The notes under the pieces were generated by a model. It was not told the origin of the DNA and ran no database searches. It saw only the letters and a program-made list of their open reading frames with translations. From contig NZ_KB902542.1 of assembly GCF_000379525.1 (NCBI RefSeq), forward strand, positions 77,198 to 141,197: 64,000 nucleotides of DNA. The letters are read 5' to 3'. Source of the DNA: Lamprocystis purpurea DSM 4197 (lineage in GTDB: Bacteria; Pseudomonadota; Gammaproteobacteria; Chromatiales; Chromatiaceae). Positions 28,128 to 36,528 of the stretch are shown in pieces. How positions within the stretch are numbered: the stretch's first letter is position 1; each line of letters opens with the position of its first letter. The translations under genes and the position numbers were made by a program.

Positions 28128-30289
28128 GGGGCCGTTCGACGCGTGCGCTCGCCGGTCAGGACTCCGCGCGGGGACGCCGCGTCGGACCCGTCGTCGTCCG
28201 GCCCGCGCCGATACTTGACCAGAATGGCACCCAGGATGTTGGCATTGGCGCCGCGCAACCGCCGCAGCGACCCGGTGAGCGCGCCGGCTCGGGTCGTCGA
28301 GGCGGCAACCACCATCAGGGTCGCCTGGGCCAGACCGGCCAGGATCAGGGCGTCCGCGCGCCCCGCAACCGGTGGTCCATCGAGAATTACCTGGTCGAAA
28401 CGCCGGGCGGCATCGCGGATCAGGTCGGTCATCCGGGCCGTGCCGAGCAGTGCCGCTGAATGCGGCGGGCGTGGGCCGCTGCTGATCACGAAGAGTCCGG
28501 CCACCGCGGTGGCCTGCGCGACCGCGGCCGGGTCGGCGCCATCGCTCAGGCAGTTGGCGAGTCCGCGCGTGTTGGGGAGATTGAAGGCGTGGTGGATCGA
28601 TGGACGGCGCAGGTCGCAGTCGATCAACAGGACCTTGCTGCCGGTCCGGGCGAAGGTGACGGCCGTGGCACCGGCGCAACTGGTCTTGCCCTCGCCGGCC
28701 GCGGCGCTGCAAAAGTGGATGACCCGCGGGGCGCCGTCGTCCCCGGCGCGGTTCAGCGCGGCGCACAGCGACCGGTAGGCCGCGGCCACCGCGCCGCGAG
28801 GATCGCGCAGCGGCAACCAGATGAGCACGGCGCCATGCGGGTCCTGGTGTCCCGCGGCCATCCAGGGAATCCGGCTCAATACCGGCGCCCCGACGCCGCG
28901 TTCGGTGTCGGCGCTGGTTTTCAGGGTGTCGTCCAGGGCCTCGCTGACGACCGCGAAGGCGATCCCGCCGCACAGGCCGATCGCGAGGGCGATGGCGAGG
29001 TTGTGCCACAGCAGCGGAGCAATGGGTGTGCGCGGGGGCTGGGCGGCATCGACGATGGCGATGGTGCCGGGCGCGCTGCCGGGGTTGGCCTCGATGGCTT
29101 TGAGGCGTTCGAGGAGTCCGGCATGGCGTTCGCGCTGGGTGTCGACCGCGCGTTGCAGTTCCTGGTACCGGGCGGCGCTGGTTTGCAGGGCCAGAACCTC
29201 TGACTTGAGCGCGTCGATGCGCGCGGCCAGCCGCGTCTCCCGGCGCACTGTCGTCTCATAAGCGGCGCGCGCGGCGTCGCCAATGCCGGCGGATTCCTGT
29301 TCGATCTGCTGCTCGATCACGTCCAGTTGCTGCCTGAGCTGCTTCATCTTGGGGTAGTCGGGCTTATAGACCTGCAACTTCTCCTGATAGCGCGCGGACA
29401 GTTCCGCCTGGCGTTCCTTGAGCGTCTGGATCAGCGGGTTCGCCAGGACCTCGGCGCTGCGCGCCGGTCCCTCCCGCGCCAACTGTTGGTGGTGCGCCTG
29501 CGCGGCGATGCGCGCGGCTTCGACGGCGGCTTGTTCCCGGCTCAGTTCACTCAGCCGGGTCATCAGGAGCTGCGCCTGGGCCTCCGGGTCGATGCCTTCC
29601 GCCGCGCTGGTCGCAGCGGCCAGGCGCCGCTCGGCCGCCGCGAGGTCGGCCTGAACCTGCCGGGACTGCTCCGCGAGCGCGGCCCGCGCGTCCGCGCGGG
29701 CCTGGTCGCCACGCTCGCGCGTGGCGCTGATGAAGCCCGCGGCGAGCGCGTTGGCGACCGCCGCGGCCTCGTCGGGCACCGGGCTGTCGAATGCGATCCG
29801 CACCAGATGAGAGTCCTTGACCGGTGTCACCGTCAGGTGTTCCAGAAAGAGCGTCTCCAGCTCCGCCGGCTCCGGGGGCCGGCCGGTCCACAGACTGCCG
29901 ACACCGGCCGCCAGCTCAGCGAATACCGGCCGCGGTGTCGCGCGCAGCGCCAGTTGGTCGATCACCCGGCGGGCGAGCGCGCGGCTGCGCAGCAATTCAA
30001 ACTGGGTTCCGTAAAACGCCGATTGGCCGTCGGCGTTCGTGGGGGCGGTCGGGTCGACCTGGCCCGCGGCGGCGTGCTCGATCTGCAGCAACACCGAGCC
30101 CCGGTACATGGGCGCGGCGAGGCGGGTCATGAGCAGTGCCAGGACGATTGCGGTCAGGGTGATCGCGGCGATGCTCCACCGCCGCCGGAGCACGCCGGTC
30201 CAGTAACGGTGCCGGTCGGATCCGTCGGGCCCGCCCGCGGTCGCGGCCTCGGTCAGTGGGTAGGTCGGCCCGGTCGCGGAGTGGCTCAA
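28124..30289 (-). CDS. Wzc-like polysaccharide co-polymerase / BY-kinase
   Basis: A 721-residue inner-membrane protein. A Wzz chain-length domain begins after membrane helix 1 (~38-58, SIAAITLTAIVLALLMT); a long coiled coil follows (~190-400); membrane helix 2 is near 433-455 (NLAIALAIGLCGGIAFAVV). The C-terminal kinase has Walker A (SAAAGEGKTSC), Walker A' (VLLIDCDLRRP) and Walker B (QVILDGPPVAG) motifs of bacterial tyrosine kinases. The C-terminus is Arg/Gly-rich and lacks the usual tyrosine cluster. It controls length and export of an exopolysaccharide. No glycan-assembly genes adjoin it except the GT4 gene converging from 26860. Confidence 0.85.
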   Translation of the reverse strand: MSHSATGPTYPLTEAATAGGPDGSDRHRYWTGVLRRRWSIAAITLTAIVLALLMTRLAAPMYRGSVLLQIEHAAAGQVDPTAPTNADGQSAFYGTQFELLRSRALARRVIDQLALRATPRPVFAELAAGVGSLWTGRPPEPAELETLFLEHLTVTPVKDSHLVRIAFDSPVPDEAAAVANALAAGFISATRERGDQARADARAALAEQSRQVQADLAAAERRLAAATSAAEGIDPEAQAQLLMTRLSELSREQAAVEAARIAAQAHHQQLAREGPARSAEVLANPLIQTLKERQAELSARYQEKLQVYKPDYPKMKQLRQQLDVIEQQIEQESAGIGDAARAAYETTVRRETRLAARIDALKSEVLALQTSAARYQELQRAVDTQRERHAGLLERLKAIEANPGSAPGTIAIVDAAQPPRTPIAPLLWHNLAIALAIGLCGGIAFAVVSEALDDTLKTSADTERGVGAPVLSRIPWMAAGHQDPHGAVLIWLPLRDPRGAVAAAYRSLCAALNRAGDDGAPRVIHFCSAAAGEGKTSCAGATAVTFARTGSKVLLIDCDLRRPSIHHAFNLPNTRGLANCLSDGADPAAVAQATAVAGLFVISSGPRPPHSAALLGTARMTDLIRDAARRFDQVILDGPPVAGRADALILAGLAQATLMVVAASTTRAGALTGSLRRLRGANANILGAILVKYRRGPDDDGSDAASPRGVLTGERTRRTAP

Positions 30290-30313
30290 GTCAGTTCCTG
30301 CCTCAACAGCATG

Positions 30314-30365
30314 GCGGCCTTGATCATCGTTCCGGCCGCAAGTAGACCGGAGGTCGAGGCTTTAG
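30314..30365 (+). repeat. Single-arm copy of repeat family A
   Basis: GCGGCCTTGATCATCGTTCC and GACCGGAGGTCGAGGCTTTA, the outer and inner arms of the 21948 element, occur here in the same order without the mirror half. It lies between the divergent kinase and ilvD genes. Confidence 0.7.
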
Positions 30366-30482
30366 GCGGTCGACCTCGCAGATTGGCGGGGCGGTGCCCG
30401 CGGGGCCTCTGGTGTATAGTCCCGCGCTTTCGAACCCGGTTCAAGGCCGCCGGCACAGGCGCACGACCAGCGAGAGAAGACC

Positions 30483-32336
30483 ATGCCTCAATACCGTTCA
30501 CGCACCACCACCCACGGCCGCAACATGGCCGGCGCCCGCGCCCTGTGGCGCGCCACCGGCATGACCGACGGCGATTTCGACAAGCCGATCATCGCGGTCG
30601 CCAACTCGTTCACCCAGTTCGTCCCCGGTCATGTGCATTTGAAGGACCTGGGCCAACTGGTCGCGCGCGAGATCGAGCGGGCCGGCGGCGTCGCCAAGGA
30701 ATTCAACACCATCGCGGTCGACGACGGGATCGCCATGGGCCATGGTGGTATGCTCTATTCACTGCCGTCGCGCGATATCATCGCCGACTCGGTGGAGTAT
30801 ATGGTCAACGCGCACTGCGCCGACGCCCTGGTGTGCATCTCCAACTGCGACAAGATCACGCCCGGGATGCTGATGGCGGCCTTGCGGCTCAATATCCCGA
30901 CGGTGTTCGTCTCGGGCGGACCCATGGAGGCGGGTAAGGTCGCACTGGCCGGCAAGGGTGAGATCAAGCTCGATCTGGTGGATGCCATGGTCGCCGCGGC
31001 CGACGCCGGGGAGACCGATGCGGACGTCGCCGCCATCGAGCGCTCGGCCTGTCCCACCTGCGGGTCCTGTTCCGGCATGTTCACCGCCAACTCGATGAAC
31101 TGTCTGACCGAGGCGCTGGGGTTGAGCCTGCCCGGCAACGGCAGCCTGCTTGCCACTCATGCCGATCGGGAACAGTTGTTCCTGGAGGCCGGGCGGCTGA
31201 TCGTGGATCTGGCGCGGCGCTGGTACGAGCAGGACGATGCCACGGCCCTGCCGCGCAGCATCGCGAGCTTCGCGGCTTTCGAGAACGCCATGAGCCTGGA
31301 TATCGCCATGGGCGGCTCCACCAACACCGTCCTGCACCTGCTGGCGGCGGCCCACGAGGCCGGGGTGGCTTTCACGATGGCGGACATGGACGCCCTGAGC
31401 CGCCGGGTGCCGAATCTGTGCAAGGTCGCGCCGTCCAGCCATCTTTACCATATGGAAGATGTGCATCGCGCCGGCGGAGTCATTGGTATCCTGGGTGAAC
31501 TGGATCGGGCCGGGTTGCTCCACCGTGACGTGCCGACAGTGCACGCGCGCACCCTGGGTGAGGCGCTGGACGCCTGGGATATCGCCCGCGACTCGGCCAC
31601 GGAGACCGCGCGGACCCGCTTCCTGGCCGGCCCCGGCGGCATCCCCACCCAGGTCGCCTTCAGTCAGTCCAGCCGGTGGCCGGACCTGGATCTGGATCGG
31701 GCCGCGGGCTGCATTCGTAACCTGGAACATGCTTACTCATTGGACGGCGGGCTGGCCGTCCTCTTCGGCAATCTGGCCGAGCAGGGGTGCATCGTCAAGA
31801 CCGCCGGGGTCGACGCGGCCAACCTGACCTTCCGCGGGCCGGCGCGCATTTGCGAGAGCCAGGAAGACGCCGTGACGGCCATCCTGACCGACCAGATCCA
31901 CGCAGGCGACCTGGTGCTGATCCGCTACGAGGGCCCCAAGGGCGGTCCAGGCATGCAGGAGATGCTCTATCCCACCAGCTATCTGAAATCCAAGGGGCTC
32001 GGCAAGGCCTGCGCCCTGGTGACCGACGGGCGTTTCTCCGGCGGCACCTCCGGGCTCTCCATCGGGCATGTCTCACCGGAGGCGGCCGAGGGCGGGTTGA
32101 TCGGTTTGGTGGAGGACGGCGACTTGATCGAGATCGATATCCCCAACCGGCGCATCGAATTGCTGGTCGCGCCCGCCGTGCTCGAAGCGCGTCGCGCGGC
32201 CATGAACGCCCGCGGGAAAGACGCCTGGCGGCCGGTCAAGCGGCAGCGCGAGGTCTCAGCCGCCCTGCGCGCCTATGCCGCGCTCACCACCAGTGCGGCC
32301 CATGGGGCGGTGCGGGATCTGTCCCAACTGGGGTGA
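30483..32336 (+). CDS. ilvD: Dihydroxy-acid dehydratase
   Basis: A 617-residue enzyme, the family's normal length. [20 protein letters not shown] is the IlvD N-terminus. Fe-S ligand cysteines lie in [13 protein letters not shown] and [40 protein letters not shown] is the conserved C-terminal signature. It dehydrates 2,3-dihydroxy acids in branched-chain amino acid synthesis. GAGAGAAG precedes the ATG. The gene is transcribed alone. Confidence 0.97.
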   Translation: MPQYRSRTTTHGRNMAGARALWRATGMTDGDFDKPIIAVANSFTQFVPGHVHLKDLGQLVAREIERAGGVAKEFNTIAVDDGIAMGHGGMLYSLPSRDIIADSVEYMVNAHCADALVCISNCDKITPGMLMAALRLNIPTVFVSGGPMEAGKVALAGKGEIKLDLVDAMVAAADAGETDADVAAIERSACPTCGSCSGMFTANSMNCLTEALGLSLPGNGSLLATHADREQLFLEAGRLIVDLARRWYEQDDATALPRSIASFAAFENAMSLDIAMGGSTNTVLHLLAAAHEAGVAFTMADMDALSRRVPNLCKVAPSSHLYHMEDVHRAGGVIGILGELDRAGLLHRDVPTVHARTLGEALDAWDIARDSATETARTRFLAGPGGIPTQVAFSQSSRWPDLDLDRAAGCIRNLEHAYSLDGGLAVLFGNLAEQGCIVKTAGVDAANLTFRGPARICESQEDAVTAILTDQIHAGDLVLIRYEGPKGGPGMQEMLYPTSYLKSKGLGKACALVTDGRFSGGTSGLSIGHVSPEAAEGGLIGLVEDGDLIEIDIPNRRIELLVAPAVLEARRAAMNARGKDAWRPVKRQREVSAALRAYAALTTSAAHGAVRDLSQLG

Positions 32337-32840
32337 GAGGCGCTGGTCGGCCGGGCAAGCCGCGGCCGTTGTTTGCCGAAAAGCCTCGCCCTTCCATACG
32401 ATGGATAAGGCGATTTCCAAAGAACATCGTAGCGCGCGGATTCAACCTTCGGTGAGCGGGGCGACGCGACCGGAGGCCGACGCTTTAGCGGGCGGCGGCA
32501 CCGCTTTCGGCTGAAACCTCGGCCCGCGGTCTGTTGTGCGGGTGCAGCAAGATCCGCAGGGGGCTGTGGGGGCGACTTAAGTCGCCCCTACTGACGCCCC
32601 TGCAGCCCTATGGACCTTGCAGGCACGCGCCGTCGGTATGCTTATTCTCGGGAATCGCCTGACGTGTGTGCCGCGTGCTCCAACACGGCGCGCGCTTGTT
32701 GAAGGGTGATACCTGGAAACAAGTCAACGAAATCAGAATTGCAGCGCAATCGTCGACCGGCTAACGGCCATGGCGCCTGGGCCACCCCGGAACATGAGAG
32801 TCCTCTCGACCACTGTCGCAACGACCGGCGTGCGAGGCTG

Positions 32841-32914
32841 CGTCGTCAGGGCTTCCAGCCCTGACTGTTCCAGCCCCGACGCCGCCAGGCCAGGATGGCC
32901 TGACTACGCACTTT
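32841..32914 (+). repeat. Dispersed repeat family B, copy 1
   Basis: Two hairpins in series: GTCAGGGCTTCCAGCCCTGA and CAGGCCAGGATGGCCTGA, followed by CTACGCACTTT. Other copies are at 42096, 53396 and, inverted, 57429. The leader CCACCCCGGAACATGA upstream is shared with the 42096 copy. Confidence 0.8.
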
Positions 32915-32942
32915 CTGCCGGGGAGGATAGGGTGCGCGGGGC

Positions 32943-33014
32943 AAGGGGTCAGGTCTTTCCTTTTGCCCGTCCTCTTCTTTGCCAAACGCGAGGCAAAAGG
33001 AAAGACCTGACCCC
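32943..33014. repeat. Family E repeat, inverted pair
   Basis: AAGGGGTCAGGTCTTTCCTT at the left and its complement ending AAAGACCTGACCCC at the right form a long inverted repeat around a ~24-base centre. The same arm recurs at 33757, 35651 and 36784. Confidence 0.8.
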
Positions 33015-33050
33015 GTCATTGTTTTAAGCCCATTTAGCGATTTCTTTCAA

Positions 33051-33377
33051 TCAAGCAGCTTTCGCTAGCGTTTGATTGAGCACGTGCCAGAACGTTGAAG
33101 TCTGCGCAGGCTGTTGGTCGAAAAAATCCTCGAAGAAGCCGGGTTGATTCAACGAAACCGGATATGAATACTCTTCCCCGTCAGTGCCAAACTCAGTAAC
33201 CCAATCCGGGGGGCGCTTTGAATCAATAACTTCGAACAGATCCGCAGGATAGAGATAGGGCTTCCCTCTATCATTCAGTATTCTAAGATCATCTGCTTCG
33301 ATCCCGATAACAAAATACGGTTGAGATGCAGATAGGTCGGGATAATGTGGATTGGATGACTTCAGGTGTACAATCAT
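33051..33377 (-). CDS. Immunity-like small protein next to a toxin remnant
   Basis: A 108-residue acidic soluble protein (HLKSSNPHYPDLSASQPYFV, ADDLRILNDRGKPYLYP, DWVTEFGTDGEEYSYP, GFFEDFF). I do not recognise a named family. Its start overlaps by one base the stop of the toxin-tail remnant upstream, the standard toxin/immunity order in polymorphic toxin cassettes, and its composition suits an immunity protein. Function inferred only from position and composition. Confidence 0.55.
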   Translation of the reverse strand: MIVHLKSSNPHYPDLSASQPYFVIGIEADDLRILNDRGKPYLYPADLFEVIDSKRPPDWVTEFGTDGEEYSYPVSLNQPGFFEDFFDQQPAQTSTFWHVLNQTLAKAA

Positions 33378-33606
33378 TATCGTGTGACAACCTTCAGCTT
33401 GGTTTCAAATCGGCCAATGCCGTAATGCTCGTACCAATGCTACTCATAGGCGATGCCATCTTGCTCAAGTGTGGGGCTGCTTTTCTTGGCCCAACCAGAC
33501 GGCTTGCCACCATACATATTGACCAACCGCTGCACGTCCCGTATGCGCTCGCTCTTGGCGATAACTCGAGATTGAGCGATCAAGTCTTTGGTCAGTTCGA
33601 TTACAG
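33378..33606 (-). pseudogene. C-terminal tail of a polymorphic toxin, with in-frame stop
   Basis: On the minus strand one frame reads TKDLIAQSRVIAKSERIRDV, then LVNMYGGKPSGWAKKSSPTL, then DGIAYE, stop, HWYEHYGIGRFETKLKVV. This is the pattern of contact-dependent/Rhs toxin C-termini (GGKxxxWxKKSS ... HWYE). The stop is TAG at about 33445-33447 where TGG (Trp) would be expected. The 5' end is cut by the repeat beginning at 33606. Only the last ~75 codons survive. Confidence 0.6.
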
Positions 33607-33780
33607 CGGTCCTCTGTCTAATGTGCGCCTACGTTACGCCTAGCCGGCCAAAACCACGCCGGCACGGACTTGGAGTTTAGCAGTAAACTCATAGCGTGAT
33701 ATTGGGTCGGCGCTTAGGCGGTTGTCAGGCGATCTATTTTTTTGATCAGCCAGCGGAGGCAAAGGGAAAGACCTGACCCC
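33606..33780. repeat. Repeat family H, copy 1
   Basis: About 175 bases from GCGGTCCTCTGTCTAATGTG to the family E arm AAAGACCTGACCCC align with 36529-36806. This copy lacks the 96-bp family A insertion found in the other. Confidence 0.8.
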
Positions 33781-33811
33781 GGTCTTTTGTGACCCCGGTC
33801 TTTTCCCGTCC

Positions 33812-33860
33812 GGGTCCTGTGGCGGGGGCTCCGGGCAACCGGAGTCCCTACGCCGGAGGC
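33812..33860 (+). mobile_element. Group II intron 3'-end remnant
   Basis: These ~49 bases (GGGCTCCGGGCAACCGGAGT stem, then CCCTACGCCGG) nearly match 36400-36447, the 3' end of the intron whose maturase remnant lies at 35737-36336. Only the terminal hairpin is left here. Confidence 0.55.
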
Positions 33861-33872
33861 TCTTTCTTGAAT

Positions 33873-34247
33873 TCATTCCGCAACTCGGTCTGAGCTTGCG
33901 AATGTTGGGGTTCGTTCCTCACCCCAACTTACGGGCCTCGAATCTACCACTGAGCTGCGCGCGCAGCTCTTGGTCGGCGCATACGCGATTGCTGGGTGAG
34001 GTGTCTTGTTGCACTTCGTATAAATGAATTCGGGATCTAGATCGATTCCGCTCGGCCATTCGACGCTGTCGAAGGAGACACGCACCTGGTTAAAGATTTC
34101 GGGATCTCGTATTCTATTGAATACGCCGAAATCCAAAAAGGGCTTCATGTCAAGGTGACCGCTTTCGTCATTATCGAATTCAATGAACAAAACGTAATCG
34201 GCCAAAGGCGATACGTGCTTAGCAGAAGGGTGCATGGTGTGCCTCAC
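33873..34247 (-). CDS. DUF2442-domain protein
   Basis: A 124-residue protein from GTG 34247; ATG 34235 (MHPSAKHVSPLADYVLFIEF) is a good alternative. YVLFIEFDNDESGHLDMKPFLDFGVFNRI and VEWPSGIDLDPEFIY are the DUF2442 signature. The last ~45 residues (after YTKC) are not family-like and probably read into junk DNA. It follows a DUF4160 gene with overlap; DUF4160/DUF2442 pairs behave like toxin-antitoxin or defence-associated modules, though the activity is not established. Confidence 0.72.
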   Translation of the reverse strand: MRHTMHPSAKHVSPLADYVLFIEFDNDESGHLDMKPFLDFGVFNRIRDPEIFNQVRVSFDSVEWPSGIDLDPEFIYTKCNKTPHPAIAYAPTKSCARSSVVDSRPVSWGEERTPTFASSDRVAE

Positions 34248-34513
34248 TATTGCAACGGCGGAATTCTGAAGGGCTCTTCGCCGTTCATGACAAGATTCCA
34301 GTCAGCCATCAAGTCCTCTTCATGTAATTCCGCCCAGGCCAAGACCAGCTTCGCTTGCTTCTTTGGCAGGTTTCCCTCTTTGATCTCGCAAGTGCGAATG
34401 TCGACTACAGCTTTGTGCTCTCCGTAGTAAACATGAAAATGAGGAGGCGGATGTTCGCCGGGAGCATAATACATCCGGATGATGAGCCCGTAGAACATCG
34501 ATATGGTTGGCAT
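34247..34513 (-). CDS. DUF4160-domain protein
   Basis: An 88-residue protein. MPTISMFYGLIIRMYYAPGEHPPPHFHVYYGEHKAV is the DUF4160 signature, with the HxPPHFH motif, and KEGNLPKKQAKLVLAWAELHEEDLMADW its C-terminal half. It overlaps the DUF2442 gene at 34247. The start lies 22 bases from a strong attC candidate, so this pair looks like an integron cassette. Confidence 0.82.
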   Translation of the reverse strand: MPTISMFYGLIIRMYYAPGEHPPPHFHVYYGEHKAVVDIRTCEIKEGNLPKKQAKLVLAWAELHEEDLMADWNLVMNGEEPFRIPPLQ

Positions 34514-34535
34514 GATCTTATCCTAGCCTGTCCGC

Positions 34536-34634
34536 GCCTAACGCGTTGCCCTAGACGGCGCTCGCCACCCGCGAACTCTGCAAACCAGCTCGAACCCTGA
34601 TGGCGCGCGCTCGCTCTTTGGGCGCTCGTTAGGC
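34536..34634 (-). other. Integron attC site candidate
   Basis: A 99-bp stretch bounded by GCCTAAC (34536-34542) and GTTAGGC (34628-34634), matching the RYYYAAC and GTTRRRY boxes of attC sites, with imperfect inner complementarity (TTGCCC/GGGCG, then GCGCTCGCCACC against GGCGCGCGCTCGC). Read on the minus strand it ends AACGCGTTAGGC, and the DUF4160 gene begins 22 bases on, the expected cassette order. No integrase gene is in the window. Confidence 0.65.
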
Positions 34635-34638
34635 AATT

Positions 34639-34708
34639 ATTGGATTCGTAATCGAGCCTGGCCCCTTTTCCGTGATTGGATTCGTAATCGAGCCTGGCCC
34701 CTTTTCCG
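34639..34708 (+). repeat. 34-bp direct tandem duplication
   Basis: ATTGGATTCGTAATCGAGCC and the following 14 bases to TTTTCCG occur at 34639-34672 and again at 34675-34708 with a two-base spacer. It lies between attC and an IS91-family remnant. Confidence 0.85.
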
Positions 34709-34710
34709 CA

Positions 34711-35187
34711 TTAGAGATAGGGAATTGTATCCCCGAGCCCAGGGTCGCCGGTCGGTGCAGGGCGGTATCTCAGCACGTGGGCGACGGTCGGAGCGGCGTA
34801 AAGCGGGCATCCGAGGGAGCCGCAGGGCTGACGCGAGCGCGATTTCGAGTCGATTGTAGACCATTTTCCAGCGTGGGGACGAGCGAGGTCGCAGGCCGCG
34901 CGCGGCTTGTCCAACGTGACGGGTAAGCCGTGGTGCTTAGGCTGGGGCAGGCGCGTTCTTCACCCCTTGGCCACGCCGCCGCGGGGCTAGGTGCAGGATC
35001 ACATGCAGCCGTCCCGTACGGCACGTGGGTCACGGATCGCCGTCAAAAGGTGCGGGGACCCACGGTGCTTCAGCAGGTTCCGGCGCCGGGGTGACGAGCG
35101 CCGAGCGGAACAGCGCAAGACAGTGCGCCCGGCAGTGGTTCGCCAGGAAGCCGAAATGCCGCACCCGGATGAACCCTTCGGCAGGTA
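34711..35187 (-). mobile_element. IS91-family element remnant, copy 1
   Basis: Aligns over ~480 bases with 37782-38260. On the minus strand it encodes KGFIRVRHFGFLANHCRAHC, the C-terminal part of IS91/IS801 transposases, with TGA inside the zinc-binding end (GDP, stop, PTCRTGRLHV). The transposase catalytic region is absent, so this is an inactive 3' fragment. Confidence 0.75.
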
Positions 35188-35284
35188 ACTTCTCAAAAAG
35201 TCACGGCAACAGTATCAGTACGCTGACGAGATTAGTTAAAGTATCGCATCGAAATTAACCCTCACCCTTCTGCCGCACTTTGAC

Positions 35285-35515
35285 ATGCCCAGCCCGTTCC
35301 TCCTGCCCGAGATCCCCGACGCGGAGCGCACTCCGTTGGTCGAGCGGCTGGTGGTGCTGATCGAAGCGCTGGCGCAGGAAAATCAGCGGCAGGCGGAAAC
35401 GATTCAGCAGTTGTGCGACGAGATCGCAGTGCTCAAGGGCGAGAAGCGCAAGCCGACCTTCAAACCCAGTGGGATGGAAGAGGAGACGACGCCCGACGCG
35501 CCGCAGCCTGTCTGA
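35285..35515 (+). pseudogene. IS66-like transposase N-terminal remnant
   Basis: A 76-codon frame (LIEALAQENQRQAETIQQLC, then DEIAVLKGEKRKPTFKPSGM) matches the coiled-coil N-terminus seen in IS66-like transposases. It ends at 35515 where repeat DNA begins; zinc and DDE regions are missing. Confidence 0.6.
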
Positions 35516-35650
35516 TGTCAACTATCTTGGCCGGTCAGTGACAATTATCTTGGCCGGTGGTGGGGCCGGAGCGGTCGGCTCAGGCAGTGCGGTAGTGCTG
35601 GGGTGGTGGGCGCCCCTGGCGGGGCCGTGCGCGGCCCCGCCAGCATGGGC

Positions 35651-35706
35651 AAGGGGTCAGGTCTTTCCTTTCGCCAAACACGAGGCAAAAGGAAAGACCT
35701 GACCCC
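35651..35706. repeat. Family E repeat, inverted pair, copy 2
   Basis: AAGGGGTCAGGTCTTTCCTT and its complement flank a short centre, as at 32943. The right end is followed by a short tandem duplication (GACCCCATCCTCTCG twice). The rest of 35516-35736 has TCTTGGCCGGT repeated near 35526 and 35549 and no gene. Confidence 0.75.
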
Positions 35707-35736
35707 ATCCTCTCGTGACCCCATCCTCTCGAGTGC

Positions 35737-36336
35737 GTGGTGAAGCCCCGCTGTCGGGGCGAGGTGCTGCTGTGCCGGTATGCCGACGATTTCGTCTGCG
35801 CCTTCTGCTTCGAGAAGGATGCACGGCGGTTCTATCGGGTGTTGTCGCAACGGCTGGAGAAATTCGGCCTGGCGCTGGCGCCCGAGAAGACGCAGGTTTT
35901 GCGTTTTAGCCGCTTCCATCCGAGTATGCAACGGCGCGTGACCTTTCTGGGTTTCGAGCTGTTCTGGTGTATCGACCGGGAAGGCATTCCACGGGTGAAG
36001 CGTCGCACGGCCCGCAAGCGCTTGCAAGGGGCGATTCGGCGCATCAAGGAATAGACCAAGAGCCACCGGCACCTGCCGGGCATGGAGTTTATCAAAGGAC
36101 TCAATCGTCGGCTGGTAGGGTATTACAATTACTATGGTCTACGGGGTAACTCGGCGGACCTGTGGCGCTTCTACAATACGGCCGTTGCCTATGCGTTCAA
36201 GTGGCTGAACCGGCGCGGGGGTAAGCGTAAGAGTTTCACATGGGCGGCCTTCGGTCGCGCCATCGAAAAGCTTGGTATCGCCAAACCCCGCATCACCGAG
36301 TCGCGCTGCTTGCAACACGAACTGGTGTTTGCGTGA
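35737..36336 (+). pseudogene. Group II intron maturase remnant, 5' truncated with in-frame stop
   Basis: The frame opens at 35737 without the N-terminal reverse-transcriptase blocks. RYADDFVCAFCFEKDARRFY holds the YADD catalytic motif; APEKTQVLRFSRF and VTFLGFELFW follow. TAG at 36052-36054 interrupts the same frame, which resumes with MEFIKGLNRRLVGYYNYYGL and RFYNTAVAYAFKWLNRRGGK (domain X). The gene is inactive. Class C introns, to which this maturase appears closest, often insert at attC sites or terminators; an attC candidate lies 1.1 kb away. Confidence 0.82.
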
Positions 36337-36447
36337 AACGTGTCGCTCGCGCGAAAGCGAGTACGACCGAGGAACCGGATGCGGGAAAACTGCACGTTCG
36401 GGTCTGTGGCGGGGGCTCCGGGCAACCGGAGTCCCTACGCCGGAGGC
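36337..36447 (+). mobile_element. Group II intron 3' end (domain V/VI region)
   Basis: Directly after the maturase stop, GAACCGGATGCGGGAAAACT followed by GCACGTTCGGGTC forms the domain V-like hairpin, and GGGCTCCGGGCAACCGGAGT the terminal stem before CCCTACGCCGG. The last ~48 bases recur at 33812-33860. Confidence 0.65.
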
Positions 36448-36528
36448 ATTCGCTATGCGTTTCTCGGTTCTGGAATTAAGTAAAGAATGCATTTAGTAAA
36501 CTGTCACCGTAATTCCACCGTAATTCAT

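Larger units (their letters stand above)
32337..33050. other. Gene-free stretch made of dispersed repeats
   Basis: No coding frame here looks real. The stretch holds a family A-like arm near 32460-32485, a perfect 20-bp palindrome at 32569-32588 (GGGGCGACTTAAGTCGCCCC), a family B block (32841-32914) with its usual leader from 32764, and an inverted pair of family E arms (32943-33014). Confidence 0.7.

Noticed and set aside
26886..29009. A 707-codon continuous minus-strand frame
   Set aside because: Only its last 413 codons, from 28127, form the J-domain protein; the upstream part overlaps the kinase gene in another frame and has no family signal.
29327..30937. 536-codon plus-strand frame opposite the tyrosine-kinase gene
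   Set aside because: It is a shadow of the kinase and ilvD genes in other frames, with no recognisable domain.
33606..33660. A second attC site near the toxin remnant
   Set aside because: GTTACGC and nearby boxes do not satisfy GTTRRRY with a matching partner at suitable distance.
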